A stretch of 64,000 nucleotides of DNA from Linanthus parryae (GCA_023055425.1 JALGPY010000014.1:14902501-14966500); one strand, 5' to 3'; positions 11,048 through 24,641 are shown, counted from the first letter of the stretch. The notes: generated by a model from the sequence alone, not told the origin. A program made the numbers and translations.

Positions 11048-11482
11048 TGTTAGGATTCCAATACGCGAGAGACAAGAGAAAACAAGGAAAAACAAGAGTA
11101 GGATCAAGAACACAAGAATTACGTGGTTCACTAGTTTTGAGACTAGCTACATCCACGGCCAACCCAAACCCGATTTATAGATGAGAAGCTAAAGACAATT
11201 ACAAGCACACACTAAAGTCTTGACCCTAGCATCTACTTATATACTAGTACAAAACTTGGACCCAAAGTAACTACCAAAATTAATCCGAGACAAACAAGGA
11301 AATAATTCATCCTAAATTGTTTCCTTACCCAATAAGGACACTACCAAATATATTAGTCAAAGTAGACCCCTACAAGGAATCAAAGAGATTCCTTGCTGCC
11401 AAAGTAATGTAATTACTTCCGAAACTATTAGCCTCCTTTGACATCCCATGCTAGGATTTTGAATCAACCAAAAAACCCAACA
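11048..11482 (-). mobile_element. Solo LTR, copia-like, 435 bp
   Basis: Starts TGTTAGG and ends CCAACA. Exactly this block is missing from the duplicate at about 37990. Flanks are AGAAC and AGAAA, a 5-base target duplication with one change. On the minus strand it reads TATATAAGTAGATGC (TATA box) and later CCACGTAATTCTTGTG, the usual layout of a copia LTR promoter and its downstream part. So it is a recombined solo LTR inserted after the segmental duplication. Confidence 0.75.
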
Positions 11483-11829
11483 AGAAACCCCCCCCCCCCC
11501 CAAACAAGTTATCTTAAATTTGACCCAGAAGTCTCCATAGTTAATTGACCTTGATGTGTCGATCCAAGGGACTTTGGAAGCAGACGTATGGTCTATCATC
11601 ACTGTCTACCGACGACGAACATGCTTTGATCTCGATGTTACAACACTTCAACATCAGGAGCAAACAGGGGAGCGGAGATTTGGTAATGTGCCCTTTGCGA
11701 CAATAAGTCCTTCACATCCATCACAGGGAGTACATACTTCACAGCGGATTTAAGAGATCAAGTGAAACAAGTAAAATGGGTAGAAACTATAGCACCTTAC
11801 CTGAGTGTCTGTGAAAGAGCTAGGCTTGT

Positions 11830-14166
11830 TCACTTGACAAGAGGTTTTTTCCCATTCGGTATTATTACTTCAACGTCATCCTCAGAAATACATGTGAGGT
11901 GAATCTCAAAACCGTCCGTCTGGGAGTAAAAGAAAAGCCCGTGGCCACATATAGCTTTCTTGTCACAAATAACGCACTCCCGACCCATTAGACTGGGTGG
12001 AAACAACATAAGCTTCGCATCGTCTGGAAGAAATTTATAGAAGAGTCCGAATTCAAAATAGGCTTTCCATATGCATCTGGCATGAATAGATTGATCGCAA
12101 TCCATACAGTGATAAAACCACGCCGGGTTTAGATCTTCCTCACAGACCTCACATATGTATTCTTCAACGCCTTCAACTGATGCGTATGTTAATTGAAAAG
12201 GATGCTTATCATATCCATGCTTAACTCTTCTGGGCAACAGAGCGCAGTATGTCTCCAAAGTAAAAGCACAAACAGTGCACTTGAATCCGTTTCCGAAAAA
12301 TGAATTCTCGCACCCATTACACCTGGTATAGGTGTTTGAAAATGTGCTCTTGAGAACATGAGGGTGACTTTCATGTTTTGCATAGTGAGGTAGGTCAACA
12401 TTGGCGACATGCATGACCAATTTGCAGTCAAAGAAGCTGAAAGAGGATCCACTATAGTCTTTTCCATCGACGTGGAAGGTTGGCCAAGTGGCTGAACCTC
12501 GTACAAGATTTGCAAAGGAAAGTGTTACGTCAATGGCAGCGTTTGATTCAAATTGGTCTGCAAATAGGGACATGGGGTGGCGATGGTGCTCAATTGTTGC
12601 TCCATTTACGATGACCTTGTTCATTGATATTAGTTCATCATCCAGTGGGAGGGGGAGGATGGCATCAGCCTCAATCGGGAGCTCGCCCCCATCCCTGAAA
12701 TACAACAAATATATATACACCATCAATTAAGATCAGCTCAGTGCCATTCAGGAGCGGATCTAGGAATAAGGTGGAGTGGCAATTAAAATATTAGGGGGAA
12801 TACATGAATTACGAGGCTAAATTGTAAATTATAGAAACATTAAGCACTTATTTTGAAAACTTCTGCGGGGGCATATCATAAACTACAGCAAATATGGGGG
12901 TGAAATCACAAGAAAATATAAAGTAATCCATTATCAGAGCACAATGACACAAGGTTTAATATAGAGAGACCATAGAGAGATTAGAGATAAGAACCTGTGA
13001 GTAGAGCAATCATAAACGTGAGAAAAGTATCTGCATTTATGGCAATGGTAAGCCCAGTTATGGTGTTTAATGAACTTCCCACAGATTTCACAGAATACAG
13101 CCACCTCAGAGAAATTTTCAGGGATAGAATAGATGAGATTGGTGTCATGCTTGTGGTCATGAGAAGATCTGTCCCTTACGAGCGGTAATGAAGCACATTG
13201 CTCGTGTACCCAAAACCGACAAGTGTTGCATTGGTAAGACATGCCCTCACCATCTTTATCACAAGCAAAGCAACGCAGAGATGGCTTTGTAAGTGAGTGG
13301 CTCAAAGGGTGGTGGTGAAAGCTTTTGTCGAACGTGATTCCCGTTAGAGCACATACGATATCCAAGACAAATTCGCACCGGTAACAATAATAGGCAAAGC
13401 GACTGCCTTCTGAACGGCAGACACTACACCTCGCTTCTAGATGTGTCTTAAATTCCGGTTGCTCCAGTTTGAGAACGCAGGTTGGGTGCGTTGCGTGGTT
13501 AATTTCCCTGGGAAGATGTGCGCACAGGTGATGCAGACTATAGTTGTTGCAAGTTGGACATGTATAGTATGGCCCACTGGATCCGATATGTTCTCCACAT
13601 CCACCACAGCAGTCAGCTCCTTGTACTGCAGCAGCACCAGTGCCATCAAGAGCTTTATTATCTTCGACCAGGATCAGGTCATGATTATGGTAAAAAGGTT
13701 TGAACCTTTCGTACCTGGCTATTACAATGTCATATGTATCCAAGTATTTCATTGCAAATTGACTTCCATTGTCTTTGAATGCACATCTGATGTCCACCAC
13801 AAAATCACAATGGGAGCACGTGTACGAGAAGCGAAACCAACGCCCGAAGCAAACGTGACACATCGTCAAGCCCTGGGTGATTGCTAAGTCGTGGGGGCAC
13901 CGGCTCGGGTGTTCCCGATGATTGATGGTGATGGGGAGATGAGCACATGAATGGTGGAGACAGAAGAAAGGGCAGTCTTCTTCACAGCGGTAGTATGGAA
14001 CTGAAATCTTCTTTGTACAACCATAACAATGAAGATTGTTACCAAGGGGGGATCTACTGACGTACTCAGAAGAATCACCCACCACCACCTCCTCCTCTTC
14101 TTCTTCAACCAAAATCAGCGGATGCTTATGGCTGAAATGTTCCAACTTCTTCAGATGATCTGCCAT
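11830..14166 (-). CDS. DC1-domain (Cys/His-rich C1) protein
   Basis: The one convincing host gene. Two exons: 14166-12995 and 12694-11830. The 300-nt intron (12994-12695) has a CACAG/GTTCTT donor and a TTTCAG/GG acceptor, and the phase works exactly, giving 678 residues. Residues 1-390 carry repeated C1_3/DC1 zinc-binding modules, e.g. CYGC..YYRC, CHVC..YTCSHCDFVVDIRC, CGGC..YTCPTC..LHHLC and CEICGK..YHCHKCRYFSH. Exon 2 adds CNGC..FKCTVCAFTLETYC, CEVC..YHCMDCDQSIHARC and CVICDK. DC1 proteins form large plant families thought to bind zinc and possibly lipids; many respond to stress or pathogens. Substrate and partner are unknown. A CT-rich leader precedes the ATG. The exon joint is inferred; the stop (TGA at 11830) is well placed. 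Confidence 0.85.
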
Positions 14167-15775
14167 GGAAATTGAGACTAGTCTCTCTCTCTCTGATGAA
14201 TGATAGTAGAAGATTGCAATTTGAGGATCTCAAACCTGATGATTCTTACAACTGATTAGCTAGCTAAGTGATGTTTCCTTCAGGTCTTTTTGTCAACTCC
14301 CCAAATTGCAAATATATTATCTGGCAGATAACCATTAATAGTGCCCGGGCCCTGTCGTGGTTGGTGTCATAGTAATATAATTGATGCGGGTGACGTGGGC
14401 GCATTTTTTTAAGTGTCAAGGGCCAAGTTGATCATAATATTGGCACCAACTAATACAGTGAAAGGCAAGTTTATTAGTATAATGATTAAGATATATATCT
14501 CAAAATTAATATATATCAACAATATATTAATAAAAAGTACCGTTTGGAAAAGACCGAACCGGAGGGGGCCAAGCTGGGTTGAGGGCGTGAGGGGGCGGGC
14601 AGGTTCAACCGAGAGTGGAGGCTGACCGAGCCGGATTGGGGCCTACGGAAGGGGTCGGGCCGGACTGGTTAGGGTAGGGAGAAGCTGGTCTGGGGGCGAG
14701 TTCGGGTGGAAATGGTGCGGACCGGTCCGGTATATCCGTGGGCCAGCCCCCTTGACACCTTGATCCGTAGCTGCGTGGGCAGAAGAATCAATGTTTTGGA
14801 AGAGAACTAGTCGTCCGATCTCTGCGAAACGTGTGGGTCACCTAATAGATTTTATATGCCGCACAGTAGCATTTCACTTTCTTTGAGTGGGCTACATGGT
14901 TTCTTTTCTCTTTTTCTTTTTGTGAATAAAAAAATGTTTACTTAGACATATTAAAAAAAGAAAATAAAAAAATACTTCCCATCCGGCGTCACCACGTTGC
15001 AGATTCAAAGAGTCTATGAGGAGATATCACATGCGCACATGCGCCCGGCTTCAGTGGAGTGGCTTGCTGTCTGAGCTGTTTGACCTAATAAGAACGGAAG
15101 TTTAAAAATTCTTATGTATAAAAATGAGAGGTCGCAGTTTACCCCACACAGCGATCTCGTGCTAGCTCCCACGCGAATCATCATTGTGTGGACTGCGACC
15201 AATCTATTCATGCTATATATGCATCAGGCAAGCTTATATTACATTTGAGCACTTCTATAAATTTTATCCTTCTGACTTTGGTTCCAGCAAGTACAGACCT
15301 TCCCAAATGCATTATTTGAGGCAACCATGGGTTTGCCTTTCTACGGACAAAATATTGCAAGATTACAGTTCAGCCAACATGCATTTCTGAGGAAAAAGAT
15401 AAAAGTATCAAAAGGATGAGAACAAGCTTTTTTAGGACAAATTTGAAGTATAACAGAGTGGTTGAAGAGCTTTCTCAGGACGGAGTTTATGTATCATAGA
15501 TCATCAGGAGTTGTTTCGGCCATTTTAGGACATGAAGAAAAAAGAAAAAAGGAAGCGTTTTAAATGATGAAAAAAATACACCTTTCTCACATCAGCTACT
15601 TAATGATTCAGTCCCTAATAAGAACTTGCCTACGTTATAGTAGCAAACACCAAATTTGAGCAAACGACATCAACTATTCGCACAAGGCACAGAAAAGCCA
15701 CATCACAGCACCAATAGCAACCTCGAAACACTAACCACTATCCCTAACCATCCACACCCCTAAACTCAACAGTAC
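14167..15775. other. Upstream region of DC1 gene and intergenic DNA
   Basis: 14170-14200 is a CT repeat likely in the DC1 leader. 14540-14760 is unusually GC-rich, with several ACCGG/CCGGT words and an ACCGGTCCGGT palindrome near 14722. 15130-15200 holds an inverted repeat (arms GGTCGCAGT..CCACACA and TGTGTGGACTGCGACC). No gene is visible. Confidence 0.5.
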
Positions 15776-17052
15776 TGTAAGGTCACAGGTTTCATGGAAT
15801 TCAAATACTTAGCCTTGAACAAGTTTTCAAAGCCTTGAATCAGGTTTCACAGGCAGACTATTTCAAGGCCTTGAACCAGGATTCAAAGTCTTGAAACTGT
15901 CTGACCTGCATACATGTTCTGAGGGGGAGTTTTTCTAAACTCTTTTCATTTAATACCATCCCTCTCACCCCTGTACTTAATGTGTTATTACTTGATGATG
16001 AAAGACAAAATGGTTTGACATATCTAACATGTTTTAATCCATGGTTGTGACTCAGTTTTGCAGGGAAATTTTACTTCCTATATTTGCAGGATTTGGTTCC
16101 TTACCTGACTTTGCAGGAAGGAAATTACTTAGTGAAGAGGATCCTGTGATCAATCAGATCTTCTTGACAGCTTCTCAATTTGTTCAAAGACAAGATCACA
16201 TCAAAATCTCTGAAGATTCTGATTAACTATCCGTTGGAGAAGGCTGTTGAAACGAGTCAAAGCTGTTGCCTAAAATACAGAAAATTGTTGCTGAAAATCT
16301 GGGAAGATTTGCAGAGTTTCAAACTGTATAACTAGAGCCCAATTTGAAGCATCAAGAGAGAACACTCAACGGGAAAAAAGAGAGACACAATTCTGGATTG
16401 GCAAGCATCAAAGAAGTTCATCACTCTCACAATCCAACACACAGAAGTTCACTGCAGTTTTCTACTCTAGTATTCTTCTGTATTGAACTTTATTGGTAGA
16501 TCATTTCTGTAATACTTCTATACATCATTATCAAGGATTGTTCAAAGTGAACAATAGAGAATTCTTAGTTAATCAGTTAGCTAGAGCAGGTACAAGATAG
16601 GTTAGGGAGAACCACAAGTTGTAACAGAGTAAGGCAATTCTTTGTGCTTGAGATCTAGGGCTTAGCTTTTGATTAATAAGAATTGAGTTAAAAAACCTGC
16701 AGGGAGAAGATCCCTGAGGTAGAGACGTATGTCCAAGTGGACTGAACTCTATAAATCATTTGTCTCTTGCATTTACATTTCATTCACATTCATAGTTTTT
16801 ACAGCACTCAAACTTGTCTGTTGTTCAAGGGTTTGAAGCTCTTTTCAAGGCCTTGAAAAAGACCTATCTGTTTTATTGCAAACTGTATTTCATTCCAAAG
16901 GCTTTAATTTGTGTTCAAGGCCTTGAACTCCTTTGCACTAAAACTAAAACTCTTTTCCTCTTCTAGTTTTGCAAAAAGTTGGCATACTCTATTCAACCCC
17001 CCCTCCTTCTAGAGTATATGTGCTGCATATTCATCTGCATACTCCCCTTTCA
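15776..17052 (+). repeat. 5' LTR of Sirevirus
   Basis: 1277 bp from TGTAAGGTCACAGG to ..CCTTTCA, ending two bases before the primer binding site. The first ~620 bp match the truncated 3' LTR at 28083-28702. It contains three perfect copies of the palindrome TTCAAGGCCTTGAA (15862, 16844, 16914) and several near-copies. Confidence 0.88.
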
Positions 17053-17054
17053 AT

Positions 17055-17066
17055 TGGTATCAGAGC
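17055..17066 (+). promoter_or_regulatory. Primer binding site (initiator tRNA-Met)
   Basis: TGGTATCAGAGC, the standard plant copia site complementary to the 3' end of initiator methionine tRNA. It starts two bases after the 5' LTR. Confidence 0.92.
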
Positions 17067-17102
17067 TTGCATCACTGTATAAGATTTAACCATTTGGTGA
17101 TC

Positions 17103-18850
17103 ATGAGTACTGCAGGTGATTGTGGTTTCTCACAGGGAAGAGCTTCCAACAGACCTCCTCTATTCTGTGGAGACAACTTTGCTCACTGGAAAGCCCTGAT
17201 GAAGATGTTCATCATTGATCAGGACATAGAACTTTGGACCATTGTTCAGAATGTACCTCACACTTTCTTTACAGAAAAAGATGGGATCAAAACTCCCAAA
17301 TATGAAGACTCACTCTCCTCCTCTGAGATTTAAGTTTGCAAGACTGCCAAAGAGATTTGGGACAAGCTTGTGGTGACATTTGAAGGAACTAGTCATGTCA
17401 AGCAAACCAAGATCAATATCTATCTCAGGCAATATGAGATGTTCAAGATGAATGAAGATGAGTCAATCAGAGAGATGTTCAAGAGGTTCAGAGACATTCT
17501 CAACAACCTTGATTCTTAGGGAAAACATATTTCCAATGAAGAAAAGGTGAGGAAGATACTTAGAAGTCTTCCAAAGGCCAAATGGGAACCAAAGACAACA
17601 GCCATTGAAGAAGCTCAAGATCTCTCATCACTACAACTTGATGACCTACAAGGGAAGCTCATGACACATGAAATATCCATGAATGAAGCTGATGGAGAGC
17701 TACCTGAAGGTGTCAAGAACTTAGCACTCAAGGCCAAAGAGAATGAGAAAATTCAAAGCCTTGAAACTGAAGAAGATGATGATGAAGATCCTTTTCCATT
17801 GATCTCCAAAGCCTTAACCAGAATTCATAAGATGAAGAAAAACTTTGGAAACAAATACTTCAACAGAGAAAGAAACAGATCATCCAGTAGCAAGGACTAC
17901 AAAGGTAAGTCTTCTTCACAAAATAAATCCAAAGCCATGAACTGCTTTGAGTGTGGTGATGCAGAACATTTGATAAGAGACTGTCCACACAAGAAAAGCA
18001 AGAACTTCCAAAAGAAAGGCCATGACAGGAGAAAGAAAGCTATGATAGCTTCATGGAGTGATTCAGATAGCTCAAGTAAATCTGAATTTGAAGAAGAACA
18101 TGCCAACCTATGCTTCATGGCCAAGAATGATGAAAGTTCTGAGAAGAACATTGAGGTAATGGTAAAATTCCTGATTTCAAAACCAAAAGATGCTCTTTCA
18201 GAGAATCTCAGAACAATGCTTTGAAATGAAGAAGATTATCTAAAAGAAATCAAACTTTTGAAAGAAAAAATTCATGAGCAAGCAAAAGAGAATTTACAAC
18301 TTGTTTTTATCTAAATCAGAATCTTGAAATCTCTTTGAAGAAAACTGATAGTGATTTCAAGGCCTTGAAAACCAGTTTCAAAGCCTTGAAAACACAAGTC
18401 AAGGAAGTAGTCACTGAGAACTCTTTGCTGAGTAACAACCTTGTTAATCTGAAACATCATGTTGATGAATTAGATTAACAAAAGACTACTCTTGCTGAGA
18501 AACTTCAAGAATCTGAATTAGTCAAAGTCAAGCTTGCAGGATCAGAACTTAAGTTAAACTTGATTCTTGGAGGAAATTCAAAATCTGTTCATAAAACTGG
18601 TACTGGAAACAATCCAAATTTTCCAAAAAATAACAATATCAGATTTGTGAAAGCTGGAAGCAAAACTTCTCCTAAGTGTCATTTTTGCAACAAGATGGGT
18701 CATATGAAGATGACTTTTCCTTTCAGAAGAAGAGACCCTCATATAATGAGGAACACGTTTCCATTTCAACTTAAAGGACAAGTCAGACAGATTTGGGTTT
18801 TCTAAAGGGGTCAGACCACCTAACATGGTTGATCCTGAGTATGAGTCCAA
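17103..18850 (+). pseudogene. Sirevirus gag, broken
   Basis: From the ATG at 17103 the frame reads MSTAGDCGF..FCGDNFAHWKALMKMFI, typical copia Gag (UBN2-like capsid region), with stops at 17331 and 17517. It stays open from 17547 to 18224. A CCHC zinc knuckle (CFECGDAEHLIRDC) lies near 17940-17985, followed by a basic patch and the acidic tail SDSDSSSKSEFEEEHANLC. After the stop at 18222 the helical continuation has more stops. A second knuckle-like CHFCNKMGHMKMTF near 18680 has lost its last Cys. In the living family Gag builds the particle and binds RNA. Confidence 0.82.
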
Positions 18851-18889
18851 ATTCAACACTTAATAGCTGGGTAAGGCAATGATTGGTGT

Positions 18890-21800
18890 TTGCAGGTTGT
18901 CACCAACATCAAAGAACATAAGTGGTTTATGGACAGTGGTTGCTCAAGACACATGAGTGGAAAGAGATCTCTATTCTCATAATTGAAAGAGCAATCTGAA
19001 GGTTCAATTACTCTTGGTGACAAAGGCAAATGGAACATTCTTTGTATTGGTAAAGTTGATACAGATTCTGAAAATTCTATTTCTTATGTGTATCTAGTTG
19101 ATGGTTTAAAATTTAACTTACTTAGTGTATCTCAGCTTTGTGATAATGGCAACAAGGTTATATTTGATAAAGAGAAGTGTGTGGTGCAAAATGAGAAATC
19201 AGGAAATTGCATTCTCACAGCCTCTAGATCAAACAATGTTTATACTTTTCAGACTAACAAAGTTGCAGGTAAAAGCTTAAAGTGCCTCAAAGCCTTGAAA
19301 GAAGATTCAAGGGTTTGCACAGAAAGCTTGGTCACATTAGCTTGCATACCTTGAACAAATTAATCTCCAAGGACCTGGTAAGAGGATTACCATCTATAAA
19401 GTTCAAAGAAGATGATGTATGCGAAGCTTGTGCTCAGGGTAAGCAGACCAGAAGCTCATTCAAACCAAATAAGTTTGTAAGTACCTCTATACCTATTAAA
19501 CTACTTCACATGTATTTGTGTGGTCCTATGAGGACACCAACTCCAAAAGGTAAGAGGTATATGCTAGTCATTGTAGATGATTATTCTAGATATACTTGGG
19601 TTATGTTTCTGAAAGAAAAATCTGAAGCCCTCTCTGAATTTTCAAAGCTTTGCAGAGAACTTCAAAACTTGAAAAACCTACCCATTGCTTCAATAAGAAG
19701 TGATCATGGTAGAGAATTTGATCAATTAGAATTTGATTTGTTATGTGCTAAGCATGGTATCTCTCACAATTTCTCTACTCCTAGAACTCCTCAACATAAT
19801 GGAGTTGTTGAAAGAAAGAATAGGACTCTTGAAGACATGTCAAGGACAATGTTTCTAGAAAATAAGTTGCCAAAACATTATTGGCAGAAGCTGTGAATAC
19901 AGCAAATTATATTCTGAACAGGTGCTTGATCAGGCATATCTTGAAGAAAATCCCCTATGAACTCTTCAAAGGGAGAAAGCCAAACATCTCATACTTCAGA
20001 CCTTTTGGTTGCACATGCTATGTCCACAACAATGGTAGGGACAACTTGGGTAAGTTTGATGCAAGAAGTGATGAAGGTATATTTCTTGGTTACTCTCTTA
20101 CTATCAAAGCTTATAGAGTTTATAATAAAAGAACGAAGCTGGTTAAAGAAAGTATTGGTGTTACTTTTGATGAAAGCTATGATGGTTCTTCGAGTGAAAG
20201 TTTTGCATACCTGAATCTGAACAAGCATGAATTAGAAGAAGAAGCTGAGAACACTCTTGGGTTCAAGAAATGTTCAGAAGGAAACAGAAGCCATTTCCAA
20301 GACCTTGAAAATAAGTCTCAAGGCCTTGAAAATAGAGATCAAAGCCTTGACAAAGATGATCAGAAAGAGATGAATGATCAAGCCACTACTTCAAGACCAC
20401 AAAAGATCTATGGAGAACCAGAACCATGGTCTCCAAGAAATAGATTCAAATATCTTTCATCTCATCCAGCTGACAATATCATCTCTGACCCAACCACTGG
20501 TACAAAGAAGGTCACAGTTGAAGAATCTTTGTGCTTTCAATGCCTTCATTTCTCTTGTAAACCCAAAACAGTGAAGGAAGCTTTACAAGAAGCAAACTGG
20601 ATTATAGCAATGCAAAGTGAACTCAATGAATTTGAAAGAAACAAGGTATGGAACCTAGTTCCTCCACCTACAAATCAGTCTGTCATTGGTACCAGATGGG
20701 TGTTCGGAAACAAATTGGATGAGAATGACAAGGTGATTAGAAACAAAGCAAGGTTAGTTGCTCAGGGTTACAATCAAGAATAAGGTATTGATTATGAGGA
20801 AAATTTTGCCCCAGTTTCCAGGTTAGAAGCAATTAGAATTCTTCTTGCATTTGCATCTTTCAAAAACATGAAACTATTTCGAATGGATGTGAAATGTGCA
20901 TTTCTGAATGGATACTTGCAAGAAGAAGTTTATGTTTCACAACCTCCTGGTTTTGAAAGTGATAAGTTTCCAGATCATGTCTATAAACTTGAAAAAGCTT
21001 TACATGGTTTGAAGAAAGCTCCAAGGGCTTGGTATGAAAGATTGTCAAAGTTTCTGCTTGAAAATGATTTCAAAAGAGGATTGGTAGACAAGACCCTTTT
21101 CATAAAAAATCATGAGAAAGAATTACTTGTAGTTCAAATTTATGTTGATGATATTCTGTTTGGATCTACTAATGATTTTCTATGCAAAGAATTCTCAAGT
21201 ATCATGAGCAGGGAATTTGAGAGGAGCATGATGGGAGAGTTGAACTTCTTCCTTGGACTTCAAATACATCAATTGAAGAAGGGCAGCTTTCTGCATCAAA
21301 GCAAGTATACTAAGGACTTGCTGAACAAGTACAGCATGTCTCGATCCAAAGAGATCAAGACTCCAATGAGTTCTACATTGTTTTTAGATAAAGATGAATC
21401 TGGTAGGAGTGTCAACGTGGAAGAGTATAGAGATATGATTGGATCATTACTATACCTTACTGCTAGTAGACCAGATATCATGTTCATTGTATGTATGTGT
21501 GCAAGATTTCAAGCTGATCCAAAAGAATCACACTTAATTGCTGTGAAGATAATATTGAGATATCTCAATGGTACCAAAGACTTAGGGCTTTGGTATCCAA
21601 GATATTCTAACTTCTCTTTGCATGGATTTTCATATGCTGATTTTGCAGGTTACAAAGTTGATAGAAAAATACTTCTGAAACTTGCCAATTTATTGGATCA
21701 TCTCTGATCAGTTGTTTCTCCAAGAAACAAAACTCAGTTGCTCTATCAACAGCTGAAGCTGAATATATATCTGCTGGAGCATGTTGTTCACAAGTGTTGT

Positions 21801-22093
21801 GGATTTCTCAACAGTTGAGGGATCTTGGATTTGATTTCATAAGTATTCCCACCAAATGTGATAACACTAGTGCAATATCTATCACAAATAATCCAGTACA
21901 ACATTCAAGAACCAAGCATATTGATGTTAGACATCATTTCATCAGAGATCATGCTGAGAAAGGTGATATTGTTCTTGAATTTGTTTCTATTAACATGAAA
22001 CTTGAAGATAACTTCACTAAACCATTGCCAGATGAAAGATTCTCAGCTCTAAGTCTGGAATTAGGCATGCTAAATAAGGATGCATATATTTAG
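18890..22093 (+). pseudogene. Sirevirus pol: protease, integrase, RT, RNase H, broken
   Basis: Protease: WFMDSGCSRHMSG near 18930, then a stop at about 18979. GAG_preINT: LHRKLGHISLHTLNKL from 19300. Integrase core to about 19896 keeps SDHGREF and NGVVERKNR, but the first catalytic Asp is replaced by Tyr (HMYLCGPM near 19510). A frameshift near 19890 joins to a linker rich in LENKSQGLEN-type repeats (20290-20360). RT runs from about 20570 with a stop at 20781; 20868-21707 has [12 protein letters not shown] and the catalytic YVDDI. RNase H continues to 22093 (TKHIDVRHHFIRD) after a frameshift near 21690. It cannot make a working polyprotein. Confidence 0.85.
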
Positions 22094-22973
22094 GGGGAGC
22101 ATCAGGTAAGGAAGGTAAGTTTTTATGTGCTTCAAAGGTTTGAACTGATTTTCAAAGCCTTAAAAATCTATTCAAAGCTTTGCTCTTATGTGCTTCAGCT
22201 TAACAGCATTCCAAGACCTTGAAACTATTTTCAAAGCCTTGAAAATATGTCTGATAACTGATTAGTGAATAAGTTTTGGATCTTTCAGTATTGGGTGCTA
22301 TCTCAATAGATATTTGCTCAATATTGCCCCTACCTTTTACAAAACTGATTTTCAGCCAAATATAGTATCAAATTATTTATTTTCAACGACTTCAAAGATT
22401 TGAATCTTTGTTGATCATTACAGATCTTTTAAGATCAGAAAAAATATTGCAGTTTCCTTTTCAAATACAAACTCCCTGAGTATTTATCTCCTTCTCCTCT
22501 CCTTCACTCCGTATCAAATCCACCTCTCTCTATTCTTCTCCAAAACCCTAATGAGCACTAGAAGAGCCTCAGACAGAATCAAGATGGCTGGAGGATCAAA
22601 ACAGAGTACAGAGAAGAAAAGAAAGGCAGCAGTGGATGAAGTTCAAGAGATTAGTGGAGACTCTAGCTCTAGAACTCCTAGTGCAGAGGCAGGTGCAGAG
22701 CTTCCTCCACCCAAAAATAAAGTCAAGAAGGATGCAACTCCCTCCTCAGAAGAAGAAGAAGAAAGAGAAAGTTGTTGTAGAGAAGCAACCTGAAATAGAG
22801 ATCTCTAGCCCCAAGAAGTTGAAGAAAAAGAAGAAGGCAACTCAAGCTGAAAAAGGGAAAGGAAAGGTAAAAGAGGAACAGCCAGAAGACAATGTGGAGA
22901 AAGCATTGCAGATCAACTAAAAGTGTAATACCCTGTCTTATTTTTAGGGGTAATTTAGTAATTTAGAGAGTAG

Positions 22974-23078
<105 letters not shown>

Positions 23079-24607
23079 TAGTCGCAAGAAATAAGGTTGG
23101 GTTATTTACCGTATTAGTATTCAAAATACGTTACGTAAATAGTCGTAATTTAAAACACGAATATTTTCTCTACTTTATTTATTAACGCGTGTTAAACCAC
23201 CGCGAGACTTGGTAGTTGTATTGCACACAATTACTCTACACTTTGGTGTGCCCAACCACACCTGATAATTTCTTAAGAATTCAACTCCAACTTAGCATCC
23301 TCTTCCCAGATTTTTTCTTTCTTCTTAGTCATCTTCTACTCTCTTCTTCCTTCGATGATTTTTATCACCGCCACCGCCACAATCATCCTCATCTCATCCC
23401 TCACTTTTGCCTCCTATATAACCACCACCAACATCATCATCAGCTCTCAATCATTCTAATCAGCTCCATCATCATCACCATATCCATCTTCTTCTTCTCC
23501 ACCTCTGGCAACTCTACCACCAACACCACCGCCACTTCCACCTTCAACACCACCACCACCAACGACCTTAACCCACTGCCCTCTCTGTTTTCTTCTCTCT
23601 CTCTTTACCTCTAGGCATAGCAAACAGCAGCAGAAGCAGCAAACAGCAGGCGAAGAAACCCACCGCCGCCGCTGCCGCAGTCGGGGAAAAAGGCCGAAAC
23701 CACCGAGCAAACCCCCTGTCTTCTCTCTTTCTCTCCATTCGCCTCTCTCTACTCCGTTTCAACCTCTGTTCTGTCCGGAAACAGAGCCACAGCAGCAGCA
23801 ACTAGCAGTTGGCCATCGCAGCCACCAACCACCGTCGCTACCGCCGGCGAGTAAGGAGACCTGAAGCCACCCACCATCCTCTGTTTTCTCTATTCCCCTC
23901 TCTGCCACATCCTCTCTCTCTCTCCCCTTCACTAACTCGACCAAGAGAAGAAGAACAAGATTACACAGAAGCTGTTGCAGCCGCAGAAACCACCACCGAC
24001 GCCACACCTCCATTTTTGCCGGCGAACAACTCGACCTAACCAAAACAGAGGCACCCAAGCCTCAAGACCCATTCCCCTAGCCCCTAAAAGCTCCGACCAG
24101 ACCTTTAGGAGCATCGATCAGATCTGGGGAAGCCCCAATCGGCGGCGTCGAGCTCCACATCCGGCGACGATTTCGACGACTTGACCCGACTCGATTCTCG
24201 ACCGTTTCTCGCGTTTCTTGGGCTAGGTATGCTCTAAATCTCGTTTTGAATTGACTTCAATAGTCAAAATCCAAACTTGAGTGCTTGAATCCGTGTTTTG
24301 ATTGATGAATTTGAATGTTTATGTTTGGGGGGCTAGGTGTACTTTAAGGAAATTGTTTTCAAAACTTAGGGGGGTGTGGTTATCTTTTAATGAAACTGTA
24401 GGTGACTGATTGTAGTATATATATTCTGATATTATTGATATTCACATATTTTTAACTATTAAGCTAATAGTTGATTAATTTATATTTCAACAAAATAAAT
24501 AAAATAAATACTTTGTGAAAAATTATATTTGTTTGAAGCAAATTGTTATAATAAATTATATTGTTAGCAAAACGAGCTCGTAAAGTACTTGTGTGTGTAT
24601 ATATATC

Positions 24608-24641
<34 letters not shown>

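Larger units (their letters stand above)
10497..11945. repeat. Segmental duplication arm 1 (partner 37453-38505)
   Basis: Sequence from about 10497 to 11945 matches 37453-38505 in the same orientation, apart from a 435-bp solo LTR (11048-11482) present only here. Shared landmarks are a MITE, the block CGAACATGC near 11610, a run of 13-14 C residues, and the last codons plus 3' flank of the DC1 gene. The two arms differ by many substitutions and small indels, so the duplication is old. Confidence 0.85.

Noticed and set aside
23216..24184. Several ORFs on both strands (up to 132 codons)
   Set aside because: They come from CCA/CTC low-complexity DNA within the solo LTR, giving Ser/Pro/Thr- or Arg-rich nonsense; no start context or domain.
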